64,000 nt of DNA from Leptobacterium_A meishanense (GTDB taxonomy: Bacteria; Bacteroidota; Bacteroidia; Flavobacteriales; Flavobacteriaceae): the NCBI RefSeq assembly GCF_037645805.1, contig NZ_JBBEXE010000006.1:219596-283595 (forward strand). The letters are read 5' to 3'. The notes under the pieces were generated by a model. That model worked only from the letters and a program-made list of their open reading frames with translations. It was not told where the DNA came from and made no database searches. Below are positions 16,842 to 26,471 of the stretch, piece after piece. How positions within the stretch are numbered: position 1 is the first letter of the stretch; each line of letters starts with the position of its first letter. Made by a program: the position numbers and the translations under genes.

Positions 16842-17509
16842 CTTTTAAAGAAAGAGGTGTACTGCAGCACCCTAAAATCGATGGTATTAAATTCAGGGTT
16901 CTTGCTTTTTAGTTCTTTGTATAAAGGAAGGCTTCCTACTGCCCTGTTTGCCGAGCCGGAAGGTGCTGTTAACGAAACGGTTTTTATAACGCGTGATTGT
17001 TTGTTGTAAGCTAATTGAACTATATGTACCCTAGGGACTTCACCGGAGACCAAATGGAGTGACAGACCGTATTCTTTTAGGTGTTTCCTGAAAAAATATT
17101 CAGGGCCATTTTTACTGTTGCCCCCCATAAACAAAAGCGTGTCAATTTTTGGGAAGTTCTTCAGATACCCAATTAAATCCCGCAATTGAACCTGTTGCAT
17201 ACCAAGATCTGTTGCATCTACTTTTTCCCGTTCACAACCTTCCACAATATCACAAATGCCTATTTTTTGCTTTTTTAGAAATGTTTTTCGTTGTTGAATG
17301 GCTTTTTCAGTAGTCTCAAAAACTAAATCCAGTTTGAATATTTTATCTAAAATCGGCCATAGCTGCCCATCACGGCTCCCATAACAAAAATTCACATCAC
17401 CGTCCTTTAATTCGCCTGTCGAAAAACGTGGTGGAGGAAGCGTCCCCACAATTAGTTTTGTAGCATCTTCAGGAATAAAAGGCGGGTATGGATGTTGGTG
17501 GGTGAACAT
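16838..17509 (-). CDS. uracil-DNA glycosylase superfamily protein
   Basis: 223 residues. The N-terminus 'EDATKLIVGTLPPPRFS' and 'NFCYGSRDGQLWPILDKIF' match the DNA-deoxyinosine/uracil glycosylase-type fold (GTLPP in the catalytic loop, FYYG..RN.FWPIL-like helix); 'KIGICDIVEGCEREKVDATD' and 'TLLFMGGNSKNG' follow, and 'LTAPSGSANRA' corresponds to the LPSPSP..R-like end of this group. Probably excises damaged bases, but the substrate is unknown. Overlaps the THX gene tail-to-tail. Confidence 0.8.
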   Translation of the reverse strand: MFTHQHPYPPFIPEDATKLIVGTLPPPRFSTGELKDGDVNFCYGSRDGQLWPILDKIFKLDLVFETTEKAIQQRKTFLKKQKIGICDIVEGCEREKVDATDLGMQQVQLRDLIGYLKNFPKIDTLLFMGGNSKNGPEYFFRKHLKEYGLSLHLVSGEVPRVHIVQLAYNKQSRVIKTVSLTAPSGSANRAVGSLPLYKELKSKNPEFNTIDFRVLQYTSFFKS

Positions 17510-17686
17510 TTTGAGGTAACTTATCGTATTGAGCAGTTAGTATTGAGTATTGAGATGTTAGATTCATGGTGAAATAATTAAAAATTCGAAATTCAATATT
17601 TAAAATTAATCACATACCCCCCCTTAAACTTTAAACTACTTAACAAATAAACTATAAACTTAGAACTGTAAACCGTAAACTATCAA
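17510..17686. repeat. mosaic spacer, left flank of yaaA (modules A-B-C)
   Basis: Three modules in order: A, 'tattgagcagttagtattga' (17527-17555); B, 28 bp beginning aaaaattcgaaattc (17580-17607); C, ataaactataaacttagaac-type (17624-17690). Each has an inverted counterpart on the other side of yaaA. B differs from its counterpart at one position in 28, and C at three in 32. Confidence 0.65.
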
Positions 17687-18448
17687 CTACCTCACAAAAA
17701 CCGGCACATCGTCTTTCGTTGTATATTCTTCACTAAAACGATAATCTTCATAATCAAACCCTTTTATATCCTCCATCGTTTTAGCACCAGTGTCAATAAT
17801 ATAACGGACCATAAGCCCCCGGGCTTTTTTTGCGAAGAAGCTGATCATCTTGAGCTTTCCATCTTTAAAATCTTTAAACTGAGGGGTAATGACCGGCACT
17901 TTTAAGTTTTTGGTGTCAATAGCACTAAAATATTCATTGCTTGCCAGGTTTAAAAACAATTCTCCTTCTTCCAGTTCATCATTCAGTGTTTGGGTAATTT
18001 TCTTTTTCCAAAATTCATATAAGTTTTTATTACGGCCAACGGTCAATTTCGTTCCCATCTCCAACCGATAGGGCTGTATCAAATCCAACGGTTTTATTAT
18101 TCCGTACAATCCGGACAGTATCCTTAGTTGTGCCTGTAATTTGTCTAATTTCTCTGTGGGTATTGAATAGGCGTCCAATCCAATATACACGTCGCCACTA
18201 AAGGCATAAAGTGCCGGCCGGGCATTTTCTAGCGTAAAGGGCAATTCAAAATCCTGGTTACGTTGCCAATTGAGTTCTCCCAACTTCTCGGAAATACCCA
18301 TCAATTTGGAAAGTTGTTTGGGCGATTTCTTACGGAGTATTTTATTTAATTTTTCGGACTCTTCCTGAAAAGCCGGCTGGGAATACTGTTTTGTAGGCAA
18401 TTTGCTTTCAAAATCTAGTGACTTTGCGGGTGAGATAACGATTTTCAT
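17687..18448 (-). CDS. yaaA: peroxide stress protein YaaA
   Basis: 253 residues of the YaaA/DUF328 family: start 'MKIVISPAKSLDFESKLPT', then 'KLMGISEKLGELNWQR', 'RPALYAFSGDVYIGLDA', 'LRILSGLYGIIKPLDLIQ', 'PYRLEMGTKL', 'NLASNEYFSAI' and 'SFFAKKARGLMVRYII'. In E. coli YaaA limits intracellular free iron during peroxide stress. Full length. Flanked on both sides by inverted AT-rich spacer modules. Confidence 0.95.
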   Translation of the reverse strand: MKIVISPAKSLDFESKLPTKQYSQPAFQEESEKLNKILRKKSPKQLSKLMGISEKLGELNWQRNQDFELPFTLENARPALYAFSGDVYIGLDAYSIPTEKLDKLQAQLRILSGLYGIIKPLDLIQPYRLEMGTKLTVGRNKNLYEFWKKKITQTLNDELEEGELFLNLASNEYFSAIDTKNLKVPVITPQFKDFKDGKLKMISFFAKKARGLMVRYIIDTGAKTMEDIKGFDYEDYRFSEEYTTKDDVPVFVR

Positions 18449-18825
18449 TTTCTTAGTTTATAGTTTACAGTTCTAAGTTTACAGTTTCAGGTTTTTGTCT
18501 AATGGTTAATTTTAAACCTCAAATTTGTAACCCATAACCCATAATTATTAATTTTCCTTTTTCTGCCACGAATCTACACGAATAAATATTTACTATTTTA
18601 TGTTTTTCCATTCTCTTTTCGCTATTCGCCCATTCATTTTACTAGTTTAAATTTGAAGGTTTTTTGGTTACATATCCAATTTTAAATATTGAATTTCAAA
18701 TTTTTAATCATTAAGTATTCTTCTAACTACTCAATACTAAATACTAAATTCTAACTACTCAATACTAAATACTAAATTCTAACTACTCAATACTAAATTC
18801 TAACTACTCAATTCTATATCCCCAA
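18449..18825. repeat. mosaic spacer, right flank of yaaA (modules C'-B'-A')
   Basis: 377 bp without a gene. C' 'tttatagtttacagttctaa' (18452-18488), B' 'aattttaaatattgaatttc' (18678-18705) and A' as a short tandem array of 'aactactcaatactaaat'-type units (18722-18813). Between C' and B' lie 'ctcaaatttgtaacccataa' and 'tctgccacgaatctacacga', typical low-complexity spacer sequence of this phylum. Modules are inverted relative to the left flank of yaaA. Confidence 0.65.
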
Positions 18826-19851
18826 TCATCCTGAAGAATGTTTTGAATAGTTACGCCACTTTTCAATACAAGCCTGCATATCTTCCGGTATTTCTGAATT
18901 AAATTTTATGAATTTCCCGGTAAGAGGATGTTCAAACCCCAATGTTTTGGCATGCAAGGCCTGCCGGGGCAATATTTTAAAACAGTTCTCTACAAATTGC
19001 TTGTATTTGGTAAATGTTGTCCCTTTTAAGATTTTATCCCCTCCGTAGCGTTCATCATTAAACAAAGGGTGCCCTATATGTTTCATATGTGCCCGTATTT
19101 GGTGGGTCCTTCCCGTTTCCAACCTGCATGCTACCAAAGTGACATAGCCAAACCGCTCGAGTACCTTGTAATGGGTGACAGCTTCTTTCCCGTGATCTCC
19201 TTCCTCAAAAACGGCCATCTGTAACCTGTTCTTTGGGTGACGTCCTATATGGCCTTCTATCGTCCCTTCTTTGGCTTCTATATTCCCCCAAACCAAAGCC
19301 ACATATTCACGTTCACTGGTTTTGTCGAAAAATTGCCGGGCAAGATGGTTCATGGCCTGTTCTGTTTTGGCAACAACCAATAACCCACTGGTATCTTTGT
19401 CTATACGGTGTACCAAACCAGGGCGTTCATTACTGTTTTTAGGTAGGTTTTCAAAATGATAGATCAAGGCATTAATAAGTGTCCCGGAATAATTTCCATG
19501 GCCCGGATGCACCACCATCCCTGCCGGTTTATTGACTACTAAAAGCACATCGTCTTCGTAAACAATGTCTAACGAAATAGCTTCCGGGGTCAGTAAAAAC
19601 TCATAGGGGGGATGTTCAAACAATACTTTTACTTCATCCCCTGCTTTTACCTTATAATTCTGCTTTACAGGTTGATCATTTACCCAGATATTCCCATTTT
19701 TGGCGGCCTGTTGAATTTTATTTCGGGTAGCATTTTCTATAAAGTTCATCAGGAATTTATCAACTCGTAATGGTTCTTGTCCTTTTCCGGCCTTAAAGCT
19801 ATAGTGTTCGTAGAGCTCCTCATCTTGTTCTTCTACTTCATTTTTTTTCAC
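18826..19851 (-). CDS. RluA/RluD-family pseudouridine synthase
   Basis: 341 residues starting from GTG at 19851 (no in-frame ATG before the upstream stop). N-terminal S4 RNA-binding domain 'LRVDKFLMNFIENATRNKIQ' to 'IWVNDQPVKQNYKVKAGD', then the catalytic domain with 'VNKPAGMVVHPGHGNYSGT', the catalytic Asp in 'GLVHRIDKDTSGLLVVAK', and 'GRTHQIRAHMKHIGHPLFND'. The domain order is that of RluD, which modifies 23S rRNA helix 69. The gene follows a PASTA protein gene after 13 bp. Confidence 0.93.
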   Translation of the reverse strand: MKKNEVEEQDEELYEHYSFKAGKGQEPLRVDKFLMNFIENATRNKIQQAAKNGNIWVNDQPVKQNYKVKAGDEVKVLFEHPPYEFLLTPEAISLDIVYEDDVLLVVNKPAGMVVHPGHGNYSGTLINALIYHFENLPKNSNERPGLVHRIDKDTSGLLVVAKTEQAMNHLARQFFDKTSEREYVALVWGNIEAKEGTIEGHIGRHPKNRLQMAVFEEGDHGKEAVTHYKVLERFGYVTLVACRLETGRTHQIRAHMKHIGHPLFNDERYGGDKILKGTTFTKYKQFVENCFKILPRQALHAKTLGFEHPLTGKFIKFNSEIPEDMQACIEKWRNYSKHSSG

Positions 19852-19864
19852 GGTATTTATTTTA

Positions 19865-20425
19865 TCAATTTAACCTACCATTTCCATTTCCACAAACGAG
19901 CTCTACTTTAGAAGTTTTGGTAAGTTTTGTGCCAGGTGTAATGTTTTTCCCTTCATGCTTTATGTAATATACCATATCTTTCCCTAACTCATTGATATAA
20001 GTTACTTTTTCTACCTCTAGCCCAACTGCTAACAACATGGATTCTGCATTTCTAAGCGTTACCTGTATGACATCCGGCACGGTAACTTTTCTGTAACCGG
20101 ATGGGTTTAAGATAACATATATTTTCCTGTTTTCTTTTACTTTATCTCCTGCGACAGGGTTTTGTTCTACTATTGAAAATCTTGGATATTTCGGGTTATA
20201 TTCTGATGAATCCTGAAATACTAATTTAAGATCTGCCTTTTTAAGTGCTATGGTTGCTTCCCGCAGTGTTTTTTTAGAAAGGTCAGGGACGGTAACATAA
20301 TCACCATGGTTTGTAGAATACTTCAACCACTGCATAACAATAAACACTAGTATAAACACTACCAATATTGCTAATCCAACTTGTTTAAGGAATACTTTAC
20401 TTAAAATGAATTTAATCAAGCCCAT
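19865..20425 (-). CDS. PASTA domain membrane protein
   Basis: 186 residues. One N-terminal transmembrane helix (VGLAILVVFILVFIVMQWL, about residues 17-35), then three successive PASTA-like units: 'YVTVPDLSKKTLREATIALK', 'YRKVTVPDVIQVTLRNAESM' and the shorter end 'ITPGTKLTKTSKVELVCGNG'. PASTA domains bind peptidoglycan stem peptides or other envelope ligands. There is no kinase or transpeptidase domain, as is usual for the short Bacteroidota form. In an operon with the rluD-like gene, diverging from ddl. Confidence 0.9.
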   Translation of the reverse strand: MGLIKFILSKVFLKQVGLAILVVFILVFIVMQWLKYSTNHGDYVTVPDLSKKTLREATIALKKADLKLVFQDSSEYNPKYPRFSIVEQNPVAGDKVKENRKIYVILNPSGYRKVTVPDVIQVTLRNAESMLLAVGLEVEKVTYINELGKDMVYYIKHEGKNITPGTKLTKTSKVELVCGNGNGRLN

Positions 20426-20532
20426 ACCATTTCTTTACAGTAACAAATATATAAAAACCCAATACTTTTTTCTTTGCATTAAATAAATGATATTTTTGTT
20501 TAACGGTTTTTTCTATCGTTTTGTATGATACT

Positions 20533-21513
20533 ATGAAATTAAATATCGCCATTATCATGGGAGGCTACTCTAGTGAATATAAAATTTCACTAAAAAGTGG
20601 CAATGTTGTATATCAGCATTTGGACAGAGAAAAATATAATCCTTATCGTATTCATATTCTCAAAGACAAATGGGTTTATGTGAATGAACACGATGATGAA
20701 TTCCCTGTAAACAGGCATGATTTTTCCATTCAGGTTGATGGTATGCACATTACGTTCGATTGTGTTTTTAATGCCATTCACGGAACCCCCGGAGAAGATG
20801 GATACATGCAAGCTTATTTTGCATTGCTAAATATTCCACAAACCGGTTGCGGGTTTTATCAGGCAGCGCTTACGTTTAATAAACGTGATGTATTATCAGT
20901 TTTGAAACCTTATGGTATTAAAACTGCTACTTCTTTTTATTTAAATAAAGGTGATACGGTCGACCCTGATGCTATTTTAAAAAAAGTAGGGTTACCATGT
21001 TTCGTGAAACCAAACCGGTCGGGAAGTAGTTTTGGCATCTCTAAAGTCAAAAATCCTGAAGAACTTGTTCCTGCTATCCAAAAAGCCTTAAAAGAAGATT
21101 TTCAGATTATTATTGAATCTTTTTTAGAGGGTAGGGAAGTTACTGTTGGTGTTATTAAATACAAAGGAAAAATAACCGTTCTACCTGTTACAGAACTTAT
21201 TACAGAGAATGACTTTTTTGATTATGAAGCAAAATATGAAGGTAAATCGAAAGAGATAACCCCTGCACAAATTCCAGATGCATGGACTGAGAAAGTTTCA
21301 ACCATAGCCAAAAGGATTTATGAACTATTAGGGATGGAAGGGTTCACAAGATCAGAGTTTATTTTTGTTGACGGAGTGCCTTACCTGCTAGAAATCAACA
21401 CTGTGCCGGGGCTTACAAATGCGAGTATTCTACCTCAACAAGCTGCTAAAATAGGTGTCCGTATTCCAGATCTGTTTGATAATGCTATTGAAGAAACTCT
21501 AAAAAAGTATTAA
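20533..21513 (+). CDS. ddl: D-alanine--D-alanine ligase
   Basis: 326 residues from the ATG at 20533; an in-frame TTG occurs at 20521. ATP-grasp enzyme making the D-Ala-D-Ala dipeptide of peptidoglycan. Visible: 'IAIIMGGYSSEYKISLKSG' (N-terminal domain), 'NAIHGTPGEDGYMQAYF', 'LPCFVKPNRSGSSFGISKV', 'IIESFLEGREVTVGVI' and the metal/ATP site 'FIFVDGVPYLLEINTVPGLT'. A TATTTTTG -7-like box lies at 20491-20498. The next gene, coaD, is 62 bp downstream. Confidence 0.96.
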   Translation: MKLNIAIIMGGYSSEYKISLKSGNVVYQHLDREKYNPYRIHILKDKWVYVNEHDDEFPVNRHDFSIQVDGMHITFDCVFNAIHGTPGEDGYMQAYFALLNIPQTGCGFYQAALTFNKRDVLSVLKPYGIKTATSFYLNKGDTVDPDAILKKVGLPCFVKPNRSGSSFGISKVKNPEELVPAIQKALKEDFQIIIESFLEGREVTVGVIKYKGKITVLPVTELITENDFFDYEAKYEGKSKEITPAQIPDAWTEKVSTIAKRIYELLGMEGFTRSEFIFVDGVPYLLEINTVPGLTNASILPQQAAKIGVRIPDLFDNAIEETLKKY

Positions 21514-21575
21514 TTCTTACTATCTAAAGTAGAAGTCATATATTTGTTATAGAATCAAACAATGACTGTTATTCT

Positions 21576-22031
21576 ATGAATCGTGCTATTTTCCCTGGGT
21601 CATTTGATCCGTTAACATTAGGCCATTATGATATTATAAAAAGAGGGATCCCTCTTTTTGATGAAATTGTTGTTGCTATAGGGATTAATTCCGAAAAGGA
21701 ATACATGTTTTCATTAGATAATAGAAAACAATTCATTGAAAATGCTTTTATGAATGAGCCTAAAGTAAAAGTGGTTATTTATGAAGGCTTGACTGTTGAT
21801 TTTTGTAGAAAAATCAACGCTGATTTTATATTGAGGGGGCTTCGAAATCCTGCTGATTTTGAATTTGAAAAAGCTATTGCACATACTAACCGAAAGCTTT
21901 CTAAAATAGAAACAGTATTTCTATTGACTTCTGCTGATACTTCCTTTATAAGCAGCAGCATTGTTCGTGATGTTATTAGAAATGGTGGCGATTACACTAT
22001 CCTTGTTCCTGAAAGTGTAAAAATATCATAA
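21576..22031 (+). CDS. coaD: phosphopantetheine adenylyltransferase
   Basis: 151 residues, full length for CoaD; transfers AMP to 4'-phosphopantetheine in CoA synthesis. Nucleotidyltransferase motif 'AIFPGSFDPLTLGHYDIIKR' (TxGH-type), 'ADFILRGLRNPADFEFEKAI' (phosphopantetheine and ATP site) and the late 'FISSSIVRDVIRNGGD' (ISSS.VR signature). Follows ddl on the same strand. Confidence 0.97.
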   Translation: MNRAIFPGSFDPLTLGHYDIIKRGIPLFDEIVVAIGINSEKEYMFSLDNRKQFIENAFMNEPKVKVVIYEGLTVDFCRKINADFILRGLRNPADFEFEKAIAHTNRKLSKIETVFLLTSADTSFISSSIVRDVIRNGGDYTILVPESVKIS

Positions 22032-22216
22032 AAGAAAGCTCTCTGGCTTATTTATAACTTGCCTCCATTGTAAAACCTATAAATAAGTAGCTTCATCGAG
22101 TTTATTTTTGATATTCCATTATCTCATTTATTTTTAAGAAAGTTTTTCCCAAAACTTAGACGATTTTGCATGCCTACAAGCGATATATTAAAAATATGGT
22201 TATACGGCCTCTTGAT

Positions 22217-23786
22217 ATGAAGAAAATTGTACTCCTGTTTATAATCAGCTTTTTTTGCTTTTTTCCTGAAAAGGTAAAGTCATCAACAATAGTAAGTTTA
22301 CCTGTTGTCAATACTGTCGATATTATCAGTACAATTGATAAAGAATCCATAAATACAGGCGATATCTTCAAAGTAACTGTAACAGCAGAAGCAGGGACAA
22401 CCAACATTAATACTGTTCAAATCCATTTTAATTTTGATCCTTCATTAGTAGAGGTAGTTTCTCTTGATGGGTTTATGAACCTTGAGCTGTTTAACGTTTT
22501 TGACAACACCTCAGGAATTATAAAATACACCGGCTCCTTTAGGAGAAACTATTTCAGGAAGCTTTATTATTGCTGAAATTACCTTTAAAGCACTGAATTC
22601 TACCTCTGGAACTACAATAGCTCATGTTTTAGAGTCTTTTGATGGCACCAATGTTTTTGATGAAAATGCAACCACTGTTTTAGGTAACACAAATGATATA
22701 CGTATTGCTATTGATTATCCGCTTTCTGAACTATATGTTGAACAGTTTATTCTTGTTAATGCCGATACCAACACTGATATCCTTACACTCTCGGAAGGGT
22801 TGCAAATTGATAACAGCCTTATCAATGGTATCCCACTTAACATTCGTGCTGAAACCAACCCAACCACTGTCGGTAGTGTGTTCTTAACATTATCTGGAAC
22901 AACAAATGCTTCAAGAACCGAAAGTGTTGCTCCCTATGCACTTTTTGGAGATGTCAGTGGAAACTATAACGGCCAGTCCCTAGTAACCGGAAACTATGCT
23001 ATCACCGCAACCCCATACTCAAGTTCAGGGGCTACAGAGGAAGCTGGAATACCGCTCAATATAAATTTTGAAATTATTCAGCAACCCATTGGAACACAAG
23101 ATGAAGTGACTCAGTTTGTTCTTGTCAATGCCAATACCAACACTGATATCCTTACACTCTCGGAAGGGTTGCAAATTGATAACAGCCTTATCAATGGTAT
23201 CCCACTTAACATTCGTGCTGAAACCAACCCAACCACTGTCGGTAGTGTGTTCTTAACATTATCTGGAACAACAAATGCTTCAAGAACCGAAAGTGTTGCT
23301 CCCTATGCACTTTTTGGAGATGTCAGTGGAAACTATAACGGCCAGTCCCTAGTAACCGGAAACTATGCTATCACCGCAACCCCATACTCAAGTTCAGGGG
23401 CTACAGGGGAAGCTGGAACACCGCTCAATATAAATTTTGAAATTATTGATACTGCTGTTGGTAATAAAATAATCATAACGCCAACAAAACGAATGATTCC
23501 TGATTATAATTCTCCAATACTCAAAAATAATTTTTACATATTTCCGAATCCCATAAAAAATGGAACATTTTCCATAAACCTTCCAAATGTAGAAGGCAAA
23601 ATACATTGTACCTTATACAGTTCTTTAGGAATACTAATCATAAATAGAACGCTTATAAAGAAAAAAGAAAACCCATATATTCATTTCAATTTGTCTAATG
23701 CTTTAATTGAGAGCGGAACATACTATTTAAAAATGGAAGGAGGAAATCTGAACAATCCTATAATATTTACGTTAGTATATAAATAA
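22217..23786 (+). pseudogene. frameshifted secreted protein: cohesin-like domain, duplicated domain, T9SS sorting tail
   Basis: Signal peptide from MKKIVLLFIISFFCFFPEK, then a cohesin-like beta domain ('INTVQIHFNFDPSLVEVVSL'). The first frame ends at 22576 (RRNYFRKLYYC), but the +1 frame continues the domain exactly: 'PAPLGETISGSFIIAEITFK' from 22530. One extra base near 22526-22535 explains this. The second frame encodes two copies of a ~110-residue domain ('FILVNADTNTDILTLSEGLQ', 'RTESVAPYALFGDVSGNYNG') and ends with a type A T9SS sorting domain ('FYIFPNPIKNGTFSINLPN', 'SGTYYLKMEGG'). A sequencing error or a young pseudogene; programmed frameshifting is unlikely. Confidence 0.75.
22743..23448 (+). 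repeat. tandem 369-bp in-frame duplication
   Basis: Unit 1 (22743 to about 23079) and unit 2 (23112 to about 23448) are offset by 369 bp, 123 codons. From 'accaacactgatatcctta' onward they are nearly identical at the DNA level, with a few substitutions near the unit ends (gaggaagctggaata vs ggggaagctggaaca). Such identity implies a recent duplication or gene conversion. Confidence 0.9.
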
Positions 23787-23967
23787 CAAAACAATTTCAA
23801 GTTTTATCTGATAATAGACATCCCGGAAAACACCTTACATATGGGTGTTCTTATAATAACTAATAAATATATAGGTATAATATACTACTTTGTTTTATCA
23901 GAATTTTCTTTTTTTAACCTTTTTATGCTACTTTTAGCTTTAATAACCACAAAAGCAATGGTATAAT

Positions 23968-24243
23968 ATGACTCTAATGCAGCCACCATACAAGTTCGTA
24001 ATAACACATCATCAAAATGTTTTAGACACAATATATGATGCTGTTTCTTCCTTTCCTCAAGTTTACAATACATATATAGAATCTGGGGATGAATACTTAG
24101 ATGGAGAAACTGGCCCTATTTGGTATGCTCTCCATGTGTATTGTGATGAGACCGACAGCAAGCATGTAAAAAAGTTTATCCTAAAAGAGCTTGAAAAACA
24201 TGGATTTAGTAAGGCTATTGTTTTTAGAGAAACTTTTTCATGA
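23968..24243 (+). CDS. hypothetical protein, 91 residues
   Basis: Not recognised. Starts MTLMQPPYKFVITHHQ and ends 'HGFSKAIVFRETFS'. Soluble, acidic in the middle (YIESGDEYLDGETGP), no signal peptide. A second in-frame ATG lies three codons in. It stops 2 bp before the convergent TonB receptor gene. Composition looks coding, and a competing 62-codon antisense ORF (23885-24073) looks less so; without homology the call is moderate. Confidence 0.55.
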   Translation: MTLMQPPYKFVITHHQNVLDTIYDAVSSFPQVYNTYIESGDEYLDGETGPIWYALHVYCDETDSKHVKKFILKELEKHGFSKAIVFRETFS

Positions 24244-24245
24244 AA

Positions 24246-26126
24246 CTATAATAACAATGAAAAACCTACCCTGATATTCCTTCCCCGAGAGGAAAACCCA
24301 ATAACTTCTTCATATTTTTCATTAAATATATTATCGAAGCTAAAAAATGTTTTCAGTCTATCTTGAATTACTTGATAACTAATATAGGTCCCTACCAAAG
24401 AAAAAGCTGTCAACTCATTAGTTTCAAACGTTTCAAAATTAGTATCTAAACGAGTCCCTGTATATCGGTATGATAGGGAAGCATATGCCTTTTTCGAAAC
24501 TTGATATCCAAAATTGACATTCGCACTATGCTTTGGAAGCCTAAGTGATGCTCTATCTTTCTGCTCTGTAAATGTATAGTTTGCCGTGAATGAAGCCCCT
24601 AGAAATGGTTCAGTTACTAGCTCCAACTCAACACCTTCTACAGTGAAATCTTCAATAACATTTTGATACGCCCCGGCAAACGTATTAAAATCAATAACAA
24701 CAAAGTCAATAAAATTCATTTCCTCACGATTGAAATAAACTGCACTCCATTTCACTTTTTCTGAATGGTACTCAACACCTCCTTCCACTGTTCGGTTTTC
24801 TTCCGGTTTCAAATCAGGATTTGGCCCAAAAGGACCAAATAGCTGTGAAAGTGAAGGCGCAATATATGAAGTACTGTATGACGTCAATAATTTTAAATAA
24901 TCACTTTCTAAACGGAATGTGTATGAAGGGTTAAAATTATAGGTGACATGGCTACCATATTCACTATGGTTATTCAACCGTATCCCGGTATTTAAATTCA
25001 ACCCAAAATCAGAAATCCATACTACATTAGCATAAGGGCCTACAGACGAATAATTATCATTACCTCCAAAATCTGTTTGGTTATTTATATAGTTTACTCC
25101 AAGAATTGTATAAAACTTATCATTGAAATTGTATTTATTGAATACATCTGCCACATAACTTTTACCATTGAAAGTCCCCGGAAAATCCGATTCAAAAACC
25201 CTGTCTATTTTATTAAATGCTGCATTTAGATTAATACTCCCATTTTTATAAATATACTTAGAGGCTATTCCAAACCTAAATTGTTCGCTGTCTGATGAAA
25301 AATCCGCATCCATCACGGGAAAAGAATTGTCAAAATGGGCCTTAAATGTATCATAATTTCCATACGTTTTTAGTGTAAAATAATCATTAAACGTATACCC
25401 TAGTTTCACCTGTGCATTAAGCCTCGAAAAGGGGTCACGTTCATTATTTGTATCAACAACTGCTGAAAGTCCATCGGTATATTGTTGACTAAAACCTGCT
25501 ACATAATTAAATTTTCCTGTAGTTCCACTCAATGATAAACTGTTTGAAAAATCTGTAGGGGTATATTTTTTTTCTTCTTGAGGTTGATTGGTACCTATAC
25601 TCGACTGAAGTGTAAGTGCTATTTTTTCCTCAGAGGGATTTTTAGTCTGAATATTGATTACTGCCGTGGCTGCAGCATTCCCATATAAAGTACTGGCTGC
25701 TCCTTTGACGATTTCAATAGACTCAATCTGTGACACAGACAGCAACCGAAGATCATAATCATTTGCAATTTGTGAAGGGTCAGAGACTTGAATCCCATCA
25801 ATCATTATTAACACTTGTCGGTTATTCCCTCCCCTTACAAAGTAACTTAAGTTCTGTCCCGCATTACTTCTACTTCCATTAATCTCAAAACCACTCTTTG
25901 TATTGATGATTTCAGCCACACTCTTTCCCTGGTTCCTTTCAAGCTCTTCTGCTGTTATTTTAATAACTGTTTTTCCCGAATGTTCACGTTTCAATTCAAA
26001 ACGTGAATCAGCCACCACTACCTCATCCAACTCTTCCACTTTCTTATTGTTTTTTGAGGGCTCTTGTGCCGAAGCAAGCTTGCACAGGAATACAAATATT
26101 TCCAAAATAATTACTCTTTTGTTCAT
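24246..26126 (-). CDS. btuB: TonB-dependent receptor, BtuB-like (vitamin B12 uptake)
   Basis: About 626 residues from MNKRVIILEIFVFLCKLASAQ (signal peptide; an ATG three codons upstream is possible). Plug domain roughly residues 40-150: 'GKSVAEIINTKSGFEINGSR', 'VRGGNNRQVLIMIDGIQVSD' and 'SIEIVKGAASTLYGNAAATA'. The rest is a 22-strand barrel ending in 'GFSSRGRNIRVGFSLLL'. Its substrate is assigned from context: a cobalamin riboswitch lies immediately upstream on the same strand, and BtuF/C/D-like genes are divergent. Confidence 0.92.
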   Translation of the reverse strand: MNKRVIILEIFVFLCKLASAQEPSKNNKKVEELDEVVVADSRFELKREHSGKTVIKITAEELERNQGKSVAEIINTKSGFEINGSRSNAGQNLSYFVRGGNNRQVLIMIDGIQVSDPSQIANDYDLRLLSVSQIESIEIVKGAASTLYGNAAATAVINIQTKNPSEEKIALTLQSSIGTNQPQEEKKYTPTDFSNSLSLSGTTGKFNYVAGFSQQYTDGLSAVVDTNNERDPFSRLNAQVKLGYTFNDYFTLKTYGNYDTFKAHFDNSFPVMDADFSSDSEQFRFGIASKYIYKNGSINLNAAFNKIDRVFESDFPGTFNGKSYVADVFNKYNFNDKFYTILGVNYINNQTDFGGNDNYSSVGPYANVVWISDFGLNLNTGIRLNNHSEYGSHVTYNFNPSYTFRLESDYLKLLTSYSTSYIAPSLSQLFGPFGPNPDLKPEENRTVEGGVEYHSEKVKWSAVYFNREEMNFIDFVVIDFNTFAGAYQNVIEDFTVEGVELELVTEPFLGASFTANYTFTEQKDRASLRLPKHSANVNFGYQVSKKAYASLSYRYTGTRLDTNFETFETNELTAFSLVGTYISYQVIQDRLKTFFSFDNIFNEKYEEVIGFSSRGRNIRVGFSLLL

Positions 26127-26209
26127 TTCTAACATTAATTAATGGGAAAAAAGTATGTAGCTATCCATACCCAAACTCTTATCCCGAAAGTTTGACATCG
26201 TTTTACAAA

Positions 26210-26395
26210 ATCTGGCAGGTCTCCTGGCTTGCGTCTTACTACTCACCTTCCCGCTATACACTAGCAGTGGTATTAGAAGAAGTAATAAGCCCCCTTTCGG
26301 GTAAAGCATACAGTTGCGGGAACAGCTTAGGAATTGCTATCGAGAAGCGCACCTAATTCCCTATTAATTCGCCTCTGTTGGAAACAGATTTGAAA
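26210..26395 (-). promoter_or_regulatory. cobalamin riboswitch
   Basis: Read on the minus strand, the order of conserved blocks is 'taatagggaattaggtgc', 'gctgttcccgcaactgta', 'ccactgctagtgta', 'gggaaggtgagtag' and the B12 box 'agccaggagacctgcc' (26214-26229). These are the core segments of the adenosylcobalamin riboswitch in correct order. It lies 84 bp upstream of the receptor start and should shut off receptor expression when cobalamin is plentiful. Confidence 0.93.
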
Positions 26396-26471
26396 CCAAA
26401 TTTCTCTGCGAAAATAACCTTTTTTAAATCACCTGCTTCAAAAAGTTGAAATAATCTTATTTTTGAATTCT

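Noticed and set aside
22530..22576. Programmed ribosomal frameshift
   Set aside because: No slippery heptamer or stimulatory hairpin is apparent at the junction; a simple one-base indel explains it.
26400..26471. Second cobalamin riboswitch for the plus-strand btuF operon
   Set aside because: No B12 box or conserved core is present in plus orientation; all conserved blocks read on the minus strand.
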